From Bacteroidota bacterium (GTDB taxonomy: Bacteria > Bacteroidota > Bacteroidia > UKL13-3): a stretch of DNA of 64,000 nt. The stretch is taken from assembly GCA_030680835.1 (NCBI GenBank), contig JAUXUD010000062.1, positions 124,001-188,000 on the forward strand, given 5' to 3'. The notes beneath the pieces are model-generated. The model had not been told where the DNA came from. It ran no database searches and saw only the letters and a program-made list of their open reading frames with translations. The translations under genes and the position numbers were made by a program. Positions 8,626-17,350 of the stretch are shown piece by piece; the first letter of the stretch is position 1; each line of letters begins with the position of its first letter.

Positions 8626-8641
8626 TAAAAAGAATGTGATT

Positions 8642-8657
8642 TGTTTCACGTGGAATA
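8642..8657. promoter_or_regulatory. parS-like site 2
   Basis: TGTTTCACGTGGAATA. Read on the minus strand it is TATTCCACGTGAAACA, which fits TGTTnCACGTGAAACA at every fixed position but one. It lies between the mnmG promoter and start codon. Confidence 0.62.
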
Positions 8658-8662
8658 ATAGT

Positions 8663-10531
8663 ATGATGTTTGAAAAGTATGATGTAATTGTAGTGGGTGC
8701 GGGGCATGCCGGTTGCGAGGCTGCGGCTTCTGCGGCCAATCTGGGTTCAAGGGTTTTGCTCATTACAATGGATATGAATAAAATTGCGCAAATGAGCTGT
8801 AATCCGGCAATGGGCGGAATAGCTAAGGGGCAAATTGTGCGCGAAATTGATGCAATTGGTGGCTATTCGGGCATTGTGAGCGATAAGTCTACCATTCAGT
8901 TCAGGATGCTAAACCGGTCGAAAGGGCCGGCAATGTGGAGTCCGCGCTCGCAAAACGACAGAATGCTGTTTAGTGCTTACTGGAGAGAAATGCTTGAAAA
9001 CACACCCCATGTTGACTTTTGGCAGGATATGGTTAAAAGCCTGATTATTGAAAACAACAAAGTTGCCGGGGTAATTACAGGAATGGGTCAGGAAATTAGA
9101 GCAAAATCGGTCGTGCTAACCAATGGAACGTTTTTAAATGGCATTATACATATTGGATCAAAACAATTTGGTGGAGGAAGAATTGGTGAAAAAGCGGCAA
9201 CCGGAATTACCGAACAGCTAACAGAACTGGGATTCGCTACCGGAAGAATGAAAACCGGCACACCACCCCGGGTTGATGGCAGAAGCCTCGATTATAGTAA
9301 AATGGAGCGGCAGGAAGGGGATGAAAATCCCGAAAAATTTTCTTATTCCGATAAAACCAAATCGGTTACTAACCAAAGGTGCTGCTGGATAACTTATACC
9401 AATCAGGATGTGCACGACATTTTGAAAACAGGCTTCGCCGAATCGCCCATGTATGCTGGCCGGATACAAGGCCTGGGACCTCGCTATTGTCCTTCCATTG
9501 AAGATAAAATTAACCGCTTTGCAGAGCGGGAGCGACACCAGATTTTTGTGGAACCGGAAGGCTGGAGCACTGTGGAAATTTATGTAAACGGGTTTTCAAC
9601 TTCCTTGCCCGATCATGTGCAAATGAAGGCCATGCGATTGATTCCGGGTTTTGAAAAAGCCAAAATGTTCAGGCCCGGTTATGCAATTGAATATGATTAT
9701 TTTCCTCCCACCCAGTTGAAACTGAGTTTGGAAACCCACCTCATTGAGAATTTATATTTTGCCGGCCAGATTAATGGCACAACCGGATACGAAGAAGCAG
9801 CCTGCCAGGGTTTAATGGCCGGCATCAATGCCCATTTAAAGATAAACGAGAAGGAGCCATACGTGTTGAAGCGTTCGGAAGCATATATTGGTGTGCTTAT
9901 AGACGATCTGGTAAATAAAGGAACCGATGAACCCTACAGAATGTTCACCTCCCGGGCCGAATACCGCTTGATGTTACGGCAGGATAACGGAGATATCCGC
10001 TTAACTGAAAAAGCAAATAAACTTGGCCTTGCAAGTGACGAAAGATTGCGGGCGGTTGAAAAGAAAATTGAAGACACCAAAAGTATCATTCATTATTTTA
10101 CCAAAACTTCAATTTCTCCTACAGAGGCAAATCCATTTTTGGCTCTTTTAAACACCGCAGCAATTCCACAAAATTACAAATTGAACCAAATCCTCAGCCG
10201 ACCACAGATAACGATGCTGGATATGGTTAAAGAGCTGCTTTTGGTAAAAACATTTGCAGCCGATTATTCAGAAGAAACATTATTGCAGGCAGAGGTATTA
10301 ATGAAATATGAGGGCTATCTTGAAAAAGAACAATTAATGGTTGAAAAAATGAATCGCCTGGAAGATTTTAGAATCCATGATGATTTTGATTTTAAAACCG
10401 TTAAGTCTATTTCGTTGGAAGCTCGTGAGAAACTCAGCCGCCAAAAACCCAAAACATTGGGTCAGGCTTCCCGTATCAGCGGAATATCTCCTTCTGATGT
10501 TTCGGTATTGATGGTGCATTTGGGCAGATAA
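8663..10531 (+). CDS. mnmG: MnmG (GidA), tRNA uridine-5-carboxymethylaminomethyl modification enzyme
   Basis: About 622 residues. FAD enzyme that with MnmE modifies U34 of tRNAs reading NNA/NNG codons. The Rossmann motif [12 protein letters not shown] is at the N-terminus; family segments [21 protein letters not shown], GTFLNGxIHIG, TGTPPRxDGRSLD and [15 protein letters not shown] are intact, and the C-terminal helical domain ends with [35 protein letters not shown]. Start chosen at 8663 (ATGATGTTTGAAAAG) because the frame upstream (from 8636) runs through the parS-like site and has no family similarity; 8666 is equally possible. Confidence 0.97.
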   Translation: MMFEKYDVIVVGAGHAGCEAAASAANLGSRVLLITMDMNKIAQMSCNPAMGGIAKGQIVREIDAIGGYSGIVSDKSTIQFRMLNRSKGPAMWSPRSQNDRMLFSAYWREMLENTPHVDFWQDMVKSLIIENNKVAGVITGMGQEIRAKSVVLTNGTFLNGIIHIGSKQFGGGRIGEKAATGITEQLTELGFATGRMKTGTPPRVDGRSLDYSKMERQEGDENPEKFSYSDKTKSVTNQRCCWITYTNQDVHDILKTGFAESPMYAGRIQGLGPRYCPSIEDKINRFAERERHQIFVEPEGWSTVEIYVNGFSTSLPDHVQMKAMRLIPGFEKAKMFRPGYAIEYDYFPPTQLKLSLETHLIENLYFAGQINGTTGYEEAACQGLMAGINAHLKINEKEPYVLKRSEAYIGVLIDDLVNKGTDEPYRMFTSRAEYRLMLRQDNGDIRLTEKANKLGLASDERLRAVEKKIEDTKSIIHYFTKTSISPTEANPFLALLNTAAIPQNYKLNQILSRPQITMLDMVKELLLVKTFAADYSEETLLQAEVLMKYEGYLEKEQLMVEKMNRLEDFRIHDDFDFKTVKSISLEAREKLSRQKPKTLGQASRISGISPSDVSVLMVHLGR

Positions 10532-10548
10532 TTCCCTTATTTTGCCGC

Positions 10549-11442
10549 GTGGAAAATTTAAACGCTTGTCCGGTTTGCAATGCTGCAAACTTTGTTAAAA
10601 TATTTGATTGCAAGGATTACGTTGCTACGGGTGAAACCTTTGCTATTGTTGAATGCCCGGAGTGTTCGTTACGCTACACAAATCCCCGGCCGGCAGAATC
10701 AGAAATTGCTAAATATTACCAGTCTGATAAGTACATTTCCCACAGTGGTTCCGGTAAATCAGAATTAGGCGTCACCTACAAATTGTATGATTGGGTCAGA
10801 AATTTTAGTATTGGTACCAAATTAAACCTGATTAAAAAGTATCACAAAAGCGGAAAATTGCTGGATTTGGGTTGTGGGCTGGGCTACTTTTTAAACGGTG
10901 TAAAATTGGATCAAACCTTTGAAGCGACCGGAGCAGATGTATCCGATGAGGCGCTCGCTTTCATTAAGAAAGAGTTTGGAATTGAGGCAATGAATGAAAC
11001 GGATTTAAGCAATATTTCCAATCAAACATTTAACATCATTACGCAGTGGCATGTGATGGAACATGTGCACCGGCTTGATGAAAGAATGCTGGAATTAAAA
11101 CGCCTGCTTTCAAAAAATGGCACAATGTTTATTGCAGTACCCATATCCAATTCATTCGATGCTAAGCATTATAAGCAATTCTGGGATGCGTATGATGTAC
11201 CCAGACACTTATACCACTTTACACCCAAAAGTTTTCGTATGCTGATGGAAAAAAACGATTTTAAAGTGATCAAACAAAAAGCAATGTTATTCGATAGCCC
11301 GTATATTTCCATGCGCAGCGAATATCACCAGAATCATTCATTTGGTTTTGTGATGGGGGCCATTTGGGGAATTGTTTCAATATTATCTGCTTGGTTTACA
11401 GGTAATTACTCAAGTATCCTGTTTGTTGTTAAGCATAAATAA
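10549..11442 (+). CDS. Class I SAM-dependent methyltransferase with N-terminal zinc ribbon
   Basis: 297 residues, GTG start 17 nt after mnmG. Residues 6-44 carry CPVC...CPEC, a two-CxxC zinc-ribbon-like module, followed by YTNPRP. The SAM-binding motif LLDLGCGLGYFL and the acidic motif II region (ATGADVSDEALAF) are present, then ITQWHVMEHV, typical of Methyltransf_23-like enzymes. Similar zinc-ribbon methyltransferases modify sugars or lipid-linked glycans, but the substrate here is not deducible. A hydrophobic C-terminus (FGFVMGAIWGIVSILSAWF) suggests membrane association. Probably cotranscribed with mnmG and with the lipoprotein that starts 3 nt after it. Confidence 0.85.
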   Translation: MENLNACPVCNAANFVKIFDCKDYVATGETFAIVECPECSLRYTNPRPAESEIAKYYQSDKYISHSGSGKSELGVTYKLYDWVRNFSIGTKLNLIKKYHKSGKLLDLGCGLGYFLNGVKLDQTFEATGADVSDEALAFIKKEFGIEAMNETDLSNISNQTFNIITQWHVMEHVHRLDERMLELKRLLSKNGTMFIAVPISNSFDAKHYKQFWDAYDVPRHLYHFTPKSFRMLMEKNDFKVIKQKAMLFDSPYISMRSEYHQNHSFGFVMGAIWGIVSILSAWFTGNYSSILFVVKHK

Positions 11443-11445
11443 TTT

Positions 11446-13038
11446 ATGAAATTATTTTTTAAAACACTCGTTTTAACCCTTTTGCTTTCCAATTGTGCGC
11501 AACAGGTTCCTCCAAATGGGGGTCCTAAGGACGAGTTGCCTCCTAAAGTGTTGGGTGCCAGACCACACAATAAAACAACCGGATTTACAGCTGATAAAAT
11601 TGTCATAAAATTTGATGAATATGTTGAACTCAGGGACAAAGAGCAAATAATCATTTCGCCGATTTTAAAAAATAAATTAATTGAAACCGACCGCAAAACC
11701 ATCATTGTAAGTTTCCCAAGAACAAAGCCTGAACCCAATACCACCTATACCATTAATTTTGGAAACAGTATTACGGATAACCACGAGTCGGCAGCTATAG
11801 AAAATTACAGTTATACCTTTTCAACCGGAACCTTTCTTGATTCGAACCGGATTCAAGGAACTGTGCTCAATGCCTTCAATAATAAATTTGAAAAAGGGAT
11901 TGTAGTTGGAATTTATCCTGAAGAATTTTTTACTGACAGTACCTTAGCAAAAATATATCCTACGTATTTTGCCAAAACTAATGCAAAAGGTGAATTTAAA
12001 ATAGAAAATCTTCCGGGCAAGAAGTATTATTTATTTGCATTTAAAGATGATAATTCGGACATTAAATACACTAAAAATGAACCTGTTTCATTTGTAAAAG
12101 AATCCATTACTGCAACAGTGAATACTGATGCTAAGAAACTTTTTATATACAAGCCCCTTGAATTCAACCCCAATAAGATGATTGATAGTTTAGCGAAACA
12201 AAAAGGCAAGTTTCAGTTTGTTTTTTATATGCCCAAAGAGATTAGCATAACTCCACATACAAAATTAAAATATTATATTCATGCCGATGCCGGAAGAGAT
12301 TTCAGGGATACCTTTTCAATTTTTATTCCCGGCCATATTGATTCTGTTCCGCTTTTATTCACAATTATTACAAAAGATACAACCTTTCAAACCCACCTTA
12401 AAACCAGGAACCGGGCTAAATTACCAGAATTCAGCCTATCTTCTTCTTCATCCATAAGCCTCACCGACAGTATTAAAATACTAAGTTCAACACCTATTGA
12501 CAGTTTAACGCCAAAGCATATTTTGTTTGTTGAAGACACACTGATTGTAATTCCAAAATACTTTAAAGAAATTAATAAGATGGAGTGGGTTTTATACCAT
12601 CCGTTTAAAGAATTAACCAATTATACAGTGCACATTAAAGACTCGGTGATAAAAGATGTTTTTGGTCGGTTTAACAAAGAACTCAAACAATCAATCAGCA
12701 CCAAATCCTCCAAGGATTATGGGAACCTCATACTCACTGTTAAATTAACATTACCCGGCAATTATTTGGTTCAACTGGTTGAAGATAATGATGCAGAAAG
12801 GGTACTTTATACAAAAAGTATTACAGAGAGTACAGATATTTTATTTAAAAATATAAGCCCGGTTGTAGTGAAAGTAAAAGTAATTTCCGATACCAACAAA
12901 AACGGAAAATGGGATGAAGGTGACTTGAAACTTAAAATTTATCCTGAACGGGTTTATTACCACAATCAGCCCATAACCATAAAAGCTTACTGGGACATTG
13001 AACATATGCTTGATTTAGATAAATTATTAATTAATTGA
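11446..13038 (+). CDS. Lipoprotein with N-terminal SbsA-type Ig-like (Big_5) domain
   Basis: 530 residues. Lipoprotein signal MKLFFKTLVLTLLLSNC with Cys17 acylated, then QQVPPNGGPKDELPPKVLGARPHN, the characteristic opening of a conserved Bacteroidota family. Residues about 40-130 form a Big_5 domain (IVIKFDEYVELRDKEQIIISP ... NTTYTINFGNSITDNHES), followed by a carboxypeptidase-regulatory-like segment (GTVLNAFNNKFEKGIVVGIYPE... TNAKGEFKIENLPGKKYYLFAFKD). No enzyme motif. Function unknown; probably envelope structural. No terminator was recognised after it. Confidence 0.85.
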   Translation: MKLFFKTLVLTLLLSNCAQQVPPNGGPKDELPPKVLGARPHNKTTGFTADKIVIKFDEYVELRDKEQIIISPILKNKLIETDRKTIIVSFPRTKPEPNTTYTINFGNSITDNHESAAIENYSYTFSTGTFLDSNRIQGTVLNAFNNKFEKGIVVGIYPEEFFTDSTLAKIYPTYFAKTNAKGEFKIENLPGKKYYLFAFKDDNSDIKYTKNEPVSFVKESITATVNTDAKKLFIYKPLEFNPNKMIDSLAKQKGKFQFVFYMPKEISITPHTKLKYYIHADAGRDFRDTFSIFIPGHIDSVPLLFTIITKDTTFQTHLKTRNRAKLPEFSLSSSSSISLTDSIKILSSTPIDSLTPKHILFVEDTLIVIPKYFKEINKMEWVLYHPFKELTNYTVHIKDSVIKDVFGRFNKELKQSISTKSSKDYGNLILTVKLTLPGNYLVQLVEDNDAERVLYTKSITESTDILFKNISPVVVKVKVISDTNKNGKWDEGDLKLKIYPERVYYHNQPITIKAYWDIEHMLDLDKLLIN

Positions 13039-13508
13039 TTTACAGTGCATAAACAGGAACTAACAATTGCGACAAAATCCCATTTTTGTTCAAAAGCAGG
13101 TGTACAAGACCTTTGTGAAATGTATATAACTTTATTTTAAAAAAAGGATGTGGAAGCGCGTAGATAAGTTTAGGATTTACCAACGTTTCATTCACATAAA
13201 AACAGATGTTAACTTATCATCAATCAACTGTTAATTTAATTATACCATACTGTTTAAATTTAAGTTAATCCGCTGTAATATAAAAAAGTAAGCTGTTAAA
13301 TATTTGTTGGTATTAATGTAAAACTTAAAATACAAGAAAAATATAAATCATTTTTACACCAAATTCACATCTCTATTACTAAAACATATTTAAAAGGTAT
13401 ATATCTAATAATACATAGTGTTTGTTTAAAACATTTGGTTTGAACCTTATTGAACGACTACCTTTGAATTTGAAAAATGGAAAAGGATTTACTTAAAGTT
13501 TTGCGATC
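13039..13508. other. 470-nt AT-rich gap upstream of pheS
   Basis: No long open frame, no tRNA-like or recognisable RNA fold and no interspersed repeat. The last 70 nt hold the pheS promoter and an 11-codon frame. The rest is simply AT-rich with long A and T runs. Confidence 0.6.
13434..13466 (+). promoter_or_regulatory. pheS promoter (TTTG / TACCTTTG)
   Basis: -7 element TACCTTTG at 13459-13466, with TTTG at 13434-13437 (21-nt gap) or 13439-13442 (16-nt gap) as -33 candidates. The leader before pheS would be about 38 nt. Confidence 0.6.
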
Positions 13509-14525
13509 ATGAGGGAAGATTTAGAAAAAATTAAACATCAAATCGAATCATTTGAAATCATCAGACCTGAACAGGTTGAAGAGTTCAGACTGAAATATTT
13601 ATCCAAAAAAGGGGAACTGAATGCGTTGATAGAAAAATTTAAGTTGGTTCCCGGAGAAATGAAAAGGGAAATTGGTCAGTTATTGAACCTGGTAAAAGAT
13701 AAAGCAAAAACAAAATTAACCGAAGCACAAAGCCATTTTGAAAGTAAAATAAAAGAAAACAAAAGCGAACAAACAGACCTGACCCTTCCTGCTGAAAAAG
13801 AGTTTAGTGGCTCGCGGCACCCGTTGTCGATTGTAGAAAATGAGGTAATTGAAATATTTAAAAAAATTGGTTTTGTGTATGCCGAAGGTCCTGAAATTGA
13901 AGACGACTGGCATAATTTTTCAGCTTTAAATTTCCCTAAAAATCACCCGGCACGTGACATGCAGGACACTTTTTTTATTGATGAAGAAATTGCTTTACGA
14001 ACACATACTTCATCGGTTCAGGTAAGGCTTATGGAAAAACAAAAACCGCCCATCAGAGCCATTATGCCGGGAAGAGTATACAGAAATGAGGCCATCTCGG
14101 CACGTGCCAACTGTTTCTTTCATCAGGTAGAAGGAATTTATATTGATAAAAACGTAAGTTTTGCCGACCTGAAACAAACCTTATTTTATTTTGTAAAAGC
14201 ACTTTTCGGTCAGGATATAAAAATAAGGTTCAGACCCAGTTATTTTCCGTTTACCGAACCCAGCGCCGAAATGGATATTAGTTGCCTGCTTTGTAAAGGA
14301 AAGGGTTGTAATGTATGTAAATATACAGGCTGGCTTGAGATTTTAGGCTGCGGCATGATTGACCCTAATGTATTAAAAAATTGTGGAATTGACCCGGAAG
14401 AATATAGCGGGTTTGCTTTTGGAATGGGCATAGAGAGACTGGCTATGCTTAAGTACGAAGTGAAAGATTTAAGAACGTATTTTAATAATGATGTTCGGTT
14501 TTTAAATCAGTTTGAAGGATTATAA
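13509..14525 (+). CDS. pheS: Phenylalanyl-tRNA synthetase alpha subunit
   Basis: 338 residues, full length. Forms the alpha2-beta2 enzyme that charges tRNA-Phe. The N-terminal coiled coil (1-90) is followed by the class II catalytic core: GSRHPLSIVENEVIEIFKKIGF, the motif 2 region (LRTHTSSVQVRLME ... IMPGRVYRNEAISARAN) and motif 3 (GFAFGMGIERLAMLKYEV). A cysteine-rich insert CLLCKGKGCNVCKYTGW occurs before motif 3, as in many PheS proteins. pheT is not adjacent, which is common in Bacteroidota. The ATG overlaps the stop of an 11-codon upstream frame (13477-13512). Confidence 0.96.
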   Translation: MREDLEKIKHQIESFEIIRPEQVEEFRLKYLSKKGELNALIEKFKLVPGEMKREIGQLLNLVKDKAKTKLTEAQSHFESKIKENKSEQTDLTLPAEKEFSGSRHPLSIVENEVIEIFKKIGFVYAEGPEIEDDWHNFSALNFPKNHPARDMQDTFFIDEEIALRTHTSSVQVRLMEKQKPPIRAIMPGRVYRNEAISARANCFFHQVEGIYIDKNVSFADLKQTLFYFVKALFGQDIKIRFRPSYFPFTEPSAEMDISCLLCKGKGCNVCKYTGWLEILGCGMIDPNVLKNCGIDPEEYSGFAFGMGIERLAMLKYEVKDLRTYFNNDVRFLNQFEGL

Positions 14526-14554
14526 TTTAATATAGAATAAAACCTAGTTCCTTT

Positions 14555-14593
14555 GTTGCTTTGTAGCAATTGTAATTATAGCTACAAAGCAAC
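14555..14593. repeat. Interspersed hairpin, TTTGTAGC type
   Basis: 13-bp perfect arms GTTGCTTTGTAGC (14555-14567) and GCTACAAAGCAAC (14581-14593), 13-nt loop, between pheS and the next gene. The arm sequence recurs in the larger hairpin at 33318-33385. There is no U-run, so it does not look like a simple terminator. Confidence 0.75.
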
Positions 14594-14612
14594 TAAAAAA
14601 ACGTGTAATAAT

Positions 14613-15587
14613 ATGACTAAAGGACCCATATCACAATTTATCGAAAAGCATTATAAGCACTTTAATGCTGCTGCATTGGTTGATGCGGCAAAAGGATATG
14701 AAACCCACTTAACAGAAGGCGGCAAGATGATGATAACCCTGGCAGGAGCCATGAGCACTGCTGAACTGGGAAAATCGCTTGCAGAAATGATCAGGCAGGG
14801 GAAAGTGGATATTATTTCATGCACGGGAGCCAACCTGGAAGAAGATATTATGAACCTGGTGGCCCATTCGCATTACAAAAGAGTTCCCAATTACCGCGAT
14901 TTATCGCCGCAGGATGAATGGGATTTATTGGAAAATCACTATAACCGCGTTACCGATACCTGCATTCCCGAAGAAGAAGCATTCAGAAGATTGCAGAAAC
15001 ATATTCATAAAATTTGGAAGGATGCAGAAACAGCTGGCGAAAGATACTTTCCGCATGAATATATGTATAAAATTTTATTAAGCGGAGAACTGGAGCAATA
15101 CTACGAAATAGACCCAAAGGATTCGTGGATGCTGGCTGCAGCACAAGCCAATTTACCCATAGTGGTTCCAGGTTGGGAAGATTCAACCATGGGAAATATT
15201 TTTGCCAGTTATGTAATCAAAAAGGAACTGAAGGCCTCAACCATGAAATCGGGGATAGAGTATATGGCCTGGCTGGCCGATTGGTATATTCAGAATTCGG
15301 GCGGAAAAGGATTAGGATTTTTCCAGATTGGCGGCGGAATTGCCGGCGATTTCCCGATTTGTGTGGTGCCCATGCTTTACCAGGACCTGGAAATGACCAA
15401 CATTCCTTTCTGGAGCTATTTTTGCCAAATCAGCGATTCAACCACTTCATATGGATCTTATAGCGGAGCCGTGCCCAACGAAAAAATAACCTGGGGCAAA
15501 CTGGATATTCACACCCCAAAATATATAGTGGAAAGCGATGCTACCATTGTGGCACCATTGATATTTGCCTGGATATTGGGATGGTAA
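14613..15587 (+). CDS. Deoxyhypusine synthase family protein
   Basis: About 324 residues from the ATG at 14613; the frame upstream lies inside the hairpin and is not conserved. In eukaryotes and archaea this NAD-dependent enzyme moves an aminobutyl group from spermidine to a lysine of eIF5A. Bacteria lack eIF5A and bacterial relatives include homospermidine-synthase-like enzymes, so the product here is open. Family signs: TLAGAMSTAELGKSL, IISCTGANLEED, the glycine-rich GFFQIGGGIAGDFPI, DSTTSYGSYSGA and the WGK motif (ITWGKLD) holding the lysine that forms the enzyme-imine intermediate. The catalytic lysine is present, so the protein is probably active. Convergent with pyrF. Confidence 0.88.
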   Translation: MTKGPISQFIEKHYKHFNAAALVDAAKGYETHLTEGGKMMITLAGAMSTAELGKSLAEMIRQGKVDIISCTGANLEEDIMNLVAHSHYKRVPNYRDLSPQDEWDLLENHYNRVTDTCIPEEEAFRRLQKHIHKIWKDAETAGERYFPHEYMYKILLSGELEQYYEIDPKDSWMLAAAQANLPIVVPGWEDSTMGNIFASYVIKKELKASTMKSGIEYMAWLADWYIQNSGGKGLGFFQIGGGIAGDFPICVVPMLYQDLEMTNIPFWSYFCQISDSTTSYGSYSGAVPNEKITWGKLDIHTPKYIVESDATIVAPLIFAWILGW

Positions 15588-15642
15588 GCAGAAGAAAGAG
15601 AAAGAGAATGAGAGTGGGGAAATCATTGTAATGGAACCGGTA

Positions 15643-15663
15643 GGGGCAAATTGCATTTGCCCT
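15643..15663. repeat. Short palindrome GGGCAAAT/ATTTGCCC
   Basis: Arms at 15644-15651 and 15655-15662 with a 3-nt loop, preceded by GTAGG. It sits in the convergent gap between the deoxyhypusine-synthase-like gene and pyrF, and looks like another family of small intergenic repeats. Confidence 0.55.
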
Positions 15664-15711
15664 GATTCCAATTTAACCAATGTTTATAACAAAGAGACCC
15701 CGGGTTTTAAC

Positions 15712-16515
15712 TTATAAAAATCCCGCCATTTCAACCTGAATTTTCAGGGCTTCATGGGCTGCAGCATCTGCAAAATCAAAACCGGAAGAGGCATAAATAA
15801 TGCTTCTGGAGGCGTTGATAAGCAACCCAACATCTGCTGTTTTGCCGTATTTAACCACCTCGGCCAAACTCCCGCCCTGTGCGCCAATACCGGGAACTAA
15901 AAGGAAATTATGTGGTGCATGTTTGCGCACAATTTCAAACTCCTGCGCTTTGGTAGCACCCACAACAAACATTAGGTTTTCGGGATTTCCGAGCTTGCAG
16001 GTGTTTTTTAAAACCACTTCATACAAAAACTCTGAACCCACTTTTTGTTGTTCATAATCGGCAGAGCCGGGATTTGAAGTAAGGGCAAGCACGATGCCCC
16101 AATGGCCGGGATATTCAAAAAAAGGGGCCAGGGAATCGTTGCCCATATAAGGCGCCAAAGTAATGGCATCGGCTCCGAGTGTATCAAAAAAAGCTTTGGC
16201 ATACTGGTGGCTGGTATTGCCAATATCACCTCTTTTGGCATCGGCAATTTTCAAAATACCTTCTGGTATATAATCGAATACCTTTTGCATGCTTTGCCAA
16301 CCCATCCATCCATCGGCTTCAAAAAAAGCGGTATTTATTTTATACGAAACGCAATAGTCGCGGGTGGCATCAATAATGGCTTTATTAAACGCAAAAACCG
16401 GATCCGGTTCCGATAATAAATGCTTGGGAATTTTTGTTTTATCGGAATCCAATCCAACACATAAAAAACTCCTTTTTTTATGTATTTCTGATATCAGTTG
16501 GGCACGGTTCAGCAT
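15712..16515 (-). CDS. pyrF: Orotidine-5'-phosphate decarboxylase (type 2)
   Basis: 267 residues, typical of the long (type 2) PyrF. Catalyses OMP to UMP, the last step of de novo pyrimidine synthesis. N-terminal SFLCVGLDSD, and the catalytic K-D-K-type motif ILKIADAKRGDIGNTS (about 91-106) with the lysine and both aspartates intact; later LAPYMGNDSLAPF and LLVPGIGAQGG phosphate-binding loop. Starts 2 nt after the stop codon of the upstream barrel gene, so probably cotranscribed with it. Confidence 0.95.
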   Translation of the reverse strand: MLNRAQLISEIHKKRSFLCVGLDSDKTKIPKHLLSEPDPVFAFNKAIIDATRDYCVSYKINTAFFEADGWMGWQSMQKVFDYIPEGILKIADAKRGDIGNTSHQYAKAFFDTLGADAITLAPYMGNDSLAPFFEYPGHWGIVLALTSNPGSADYEQQKVGSEFLYEVVLKNTCKLGNPENLMFVVGATKAQEFEIVRKHAPHNFLLVPGIGAQGGSLAEVVKYGKTADVGLLINASRSIIYASSGFDFADAAAHEALKIQVEMAGFL

Positions 16516-16516
16516 A

Positions 16517-17212
16517 TTAAAAAATCAAAGTCATTTCGAAGGCAAAGTTATGGATGCTGCCGAAATTATTAAACGGTTTTGCATTATCGGGCCAGGGTTT
16601 ATTCCGGTTTAAATTGGCGAAGCCATACTTTGCAGCCAGCTGAAATCCAAAATAAGAATAGTGATGCTGATAGGCAACAATCCCGGCATAATCAAACCGC
16701 TTAAGGGAAGGGGAAGAAGAGGTTGGGTAGGTAATTTTGCCCAGATACATGGCTGCATTCAACAAGGTTGAATACTGGATCCCAAGACCCACGCGGTTCA
16801 CATTTTTCTTGTCCAGTGCCTTGAATAAAATAACCGGAACATCAATATAAAGCAAGCGGATAGCAGAATAGTTATTCGGATCATACGTAAAATTGCTGCC
16901 CCTGAATGAAATTTGGGTTTCGGCCTGAACACTTATCCCCTTTGAAAAATTATAGCGGATATAACCCCCTCCAATGAGTCCAAAAGTGAGTTTGGCGGTT
17001 TTCATTTCTGAACCCAGCAATGTGCAACCCTGCATACCCATTTTAATGCCCAGCTTTAACTGGTGATCAACATCCGGTTCAGGCCTTGCAGGCCGCCATT
17101 CCGGCTCCTCTGTTTCATTGCTGTCAATTTGGGTGGAATCAGCTTGAGCCAAAACAGGGTTGAGCCCAAAAAGCAACAACGCGATTACAAAAAAGATTTG
17201 TTTTAAACCCAT
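16517..17212 (-). CDS. PorT-like outer membrane beta-barrel protein
   Basis: 231 residues. Signal peptide MGLKQIFFVIALLLFGLNPVLAQ, then an acidic/Pro-rich linker (SNETEEPEWRPARPEPD) and a barrel-like domain (HQLKLGIKMGMQGC ... GLIGGGYIRYNFSKGISVQAETQISFRGSNF ... LLYIDVPVILFKAL), resembling the outer-membrane beta-barrel (OMP_b-brl_2/PorT) family. The role is unknown and similarity to PorT does not by itself imply T9SS function. The promoter element TAGTTTTG lies 5 nt before the ATG. First gene of a two-gene unit with pyrF. Confidence 0.8.
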   Translation of the reverse strand: MGLKQIFFVIALLLFGLNPVLAQADSTQIDSNETEEPEWRPARPEPDVDHQLKLGIKMGMQGCTLLGSEMKTAKLTFGLIGGGYIRYNFSKGISVQAETQISFRGSNFTYDPNNYSAIRLLYIDVPVILFKALDKKNVNRVGLGIQYSTLLNAAMYLGKITYPTSSSPSLKRFDYAGIVAYQHHYSYFGFQLAAKYGFANLNRNKPWPDNAKPFNNFGSIHNFAFEMTLIF

Positions 17213-17217
17213 AGATG

Positions 17218-17225
17218 CAAAACTA
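17218..17225 (-). promoter_or_regulatory. -7 promoter element TAGTTTTG, 5 nt before the start codon
   Basis: TAnnTTTG match on the minus strand, directly in front of the barrel gene at 17212. Predicted mRNA is leaderless or nearly so. Confidence 0.5.
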
Positions 17226-17350
17226 TGAGATTGAAACGAGTTTTGTGAAAGAATATTCTACACAGGCAGAAAAAGCATAAGGAAGGGGGCATGGGGCAGA
17301 GAGCATAGGGCAGAGCAATGTAAGGAGATGAGAAGACGTATTTGCTTAAG

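Larger units (their letters stand above)
8101..8662. other. 562-nt intergenic region between ybeY and mnmG
   Basis: No credible gene. It holds two parS-like sites at its two ends, a long CTCTGCG-type palindrome (8470-8555) and the mnmG promoter. I looked for DnaA boxes (TTATCCACA-like) because mnmG and parS often lie near oriC and found none, so an origin is not supported. Confidence 0.7.

Noticed and set aside
8101..8662. Chromosomal origin oriC
   Set aside because: parS-like sites and mnmG fit, but no DnaA boxes, dnaA gene or AT-rich unwinding element next to boxes was seen.
13477..13512. pheM-like attenuation leader peptide
   Set aside because: The peptide has no Phe codons and no terminator hairpin follows it.
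17281..17340. Insertion-sequence remnant
   Set aside because: Only short GGCATGGGGCAGAG-like words repeat; there are no terminal inverted repeats or transposase fragment.
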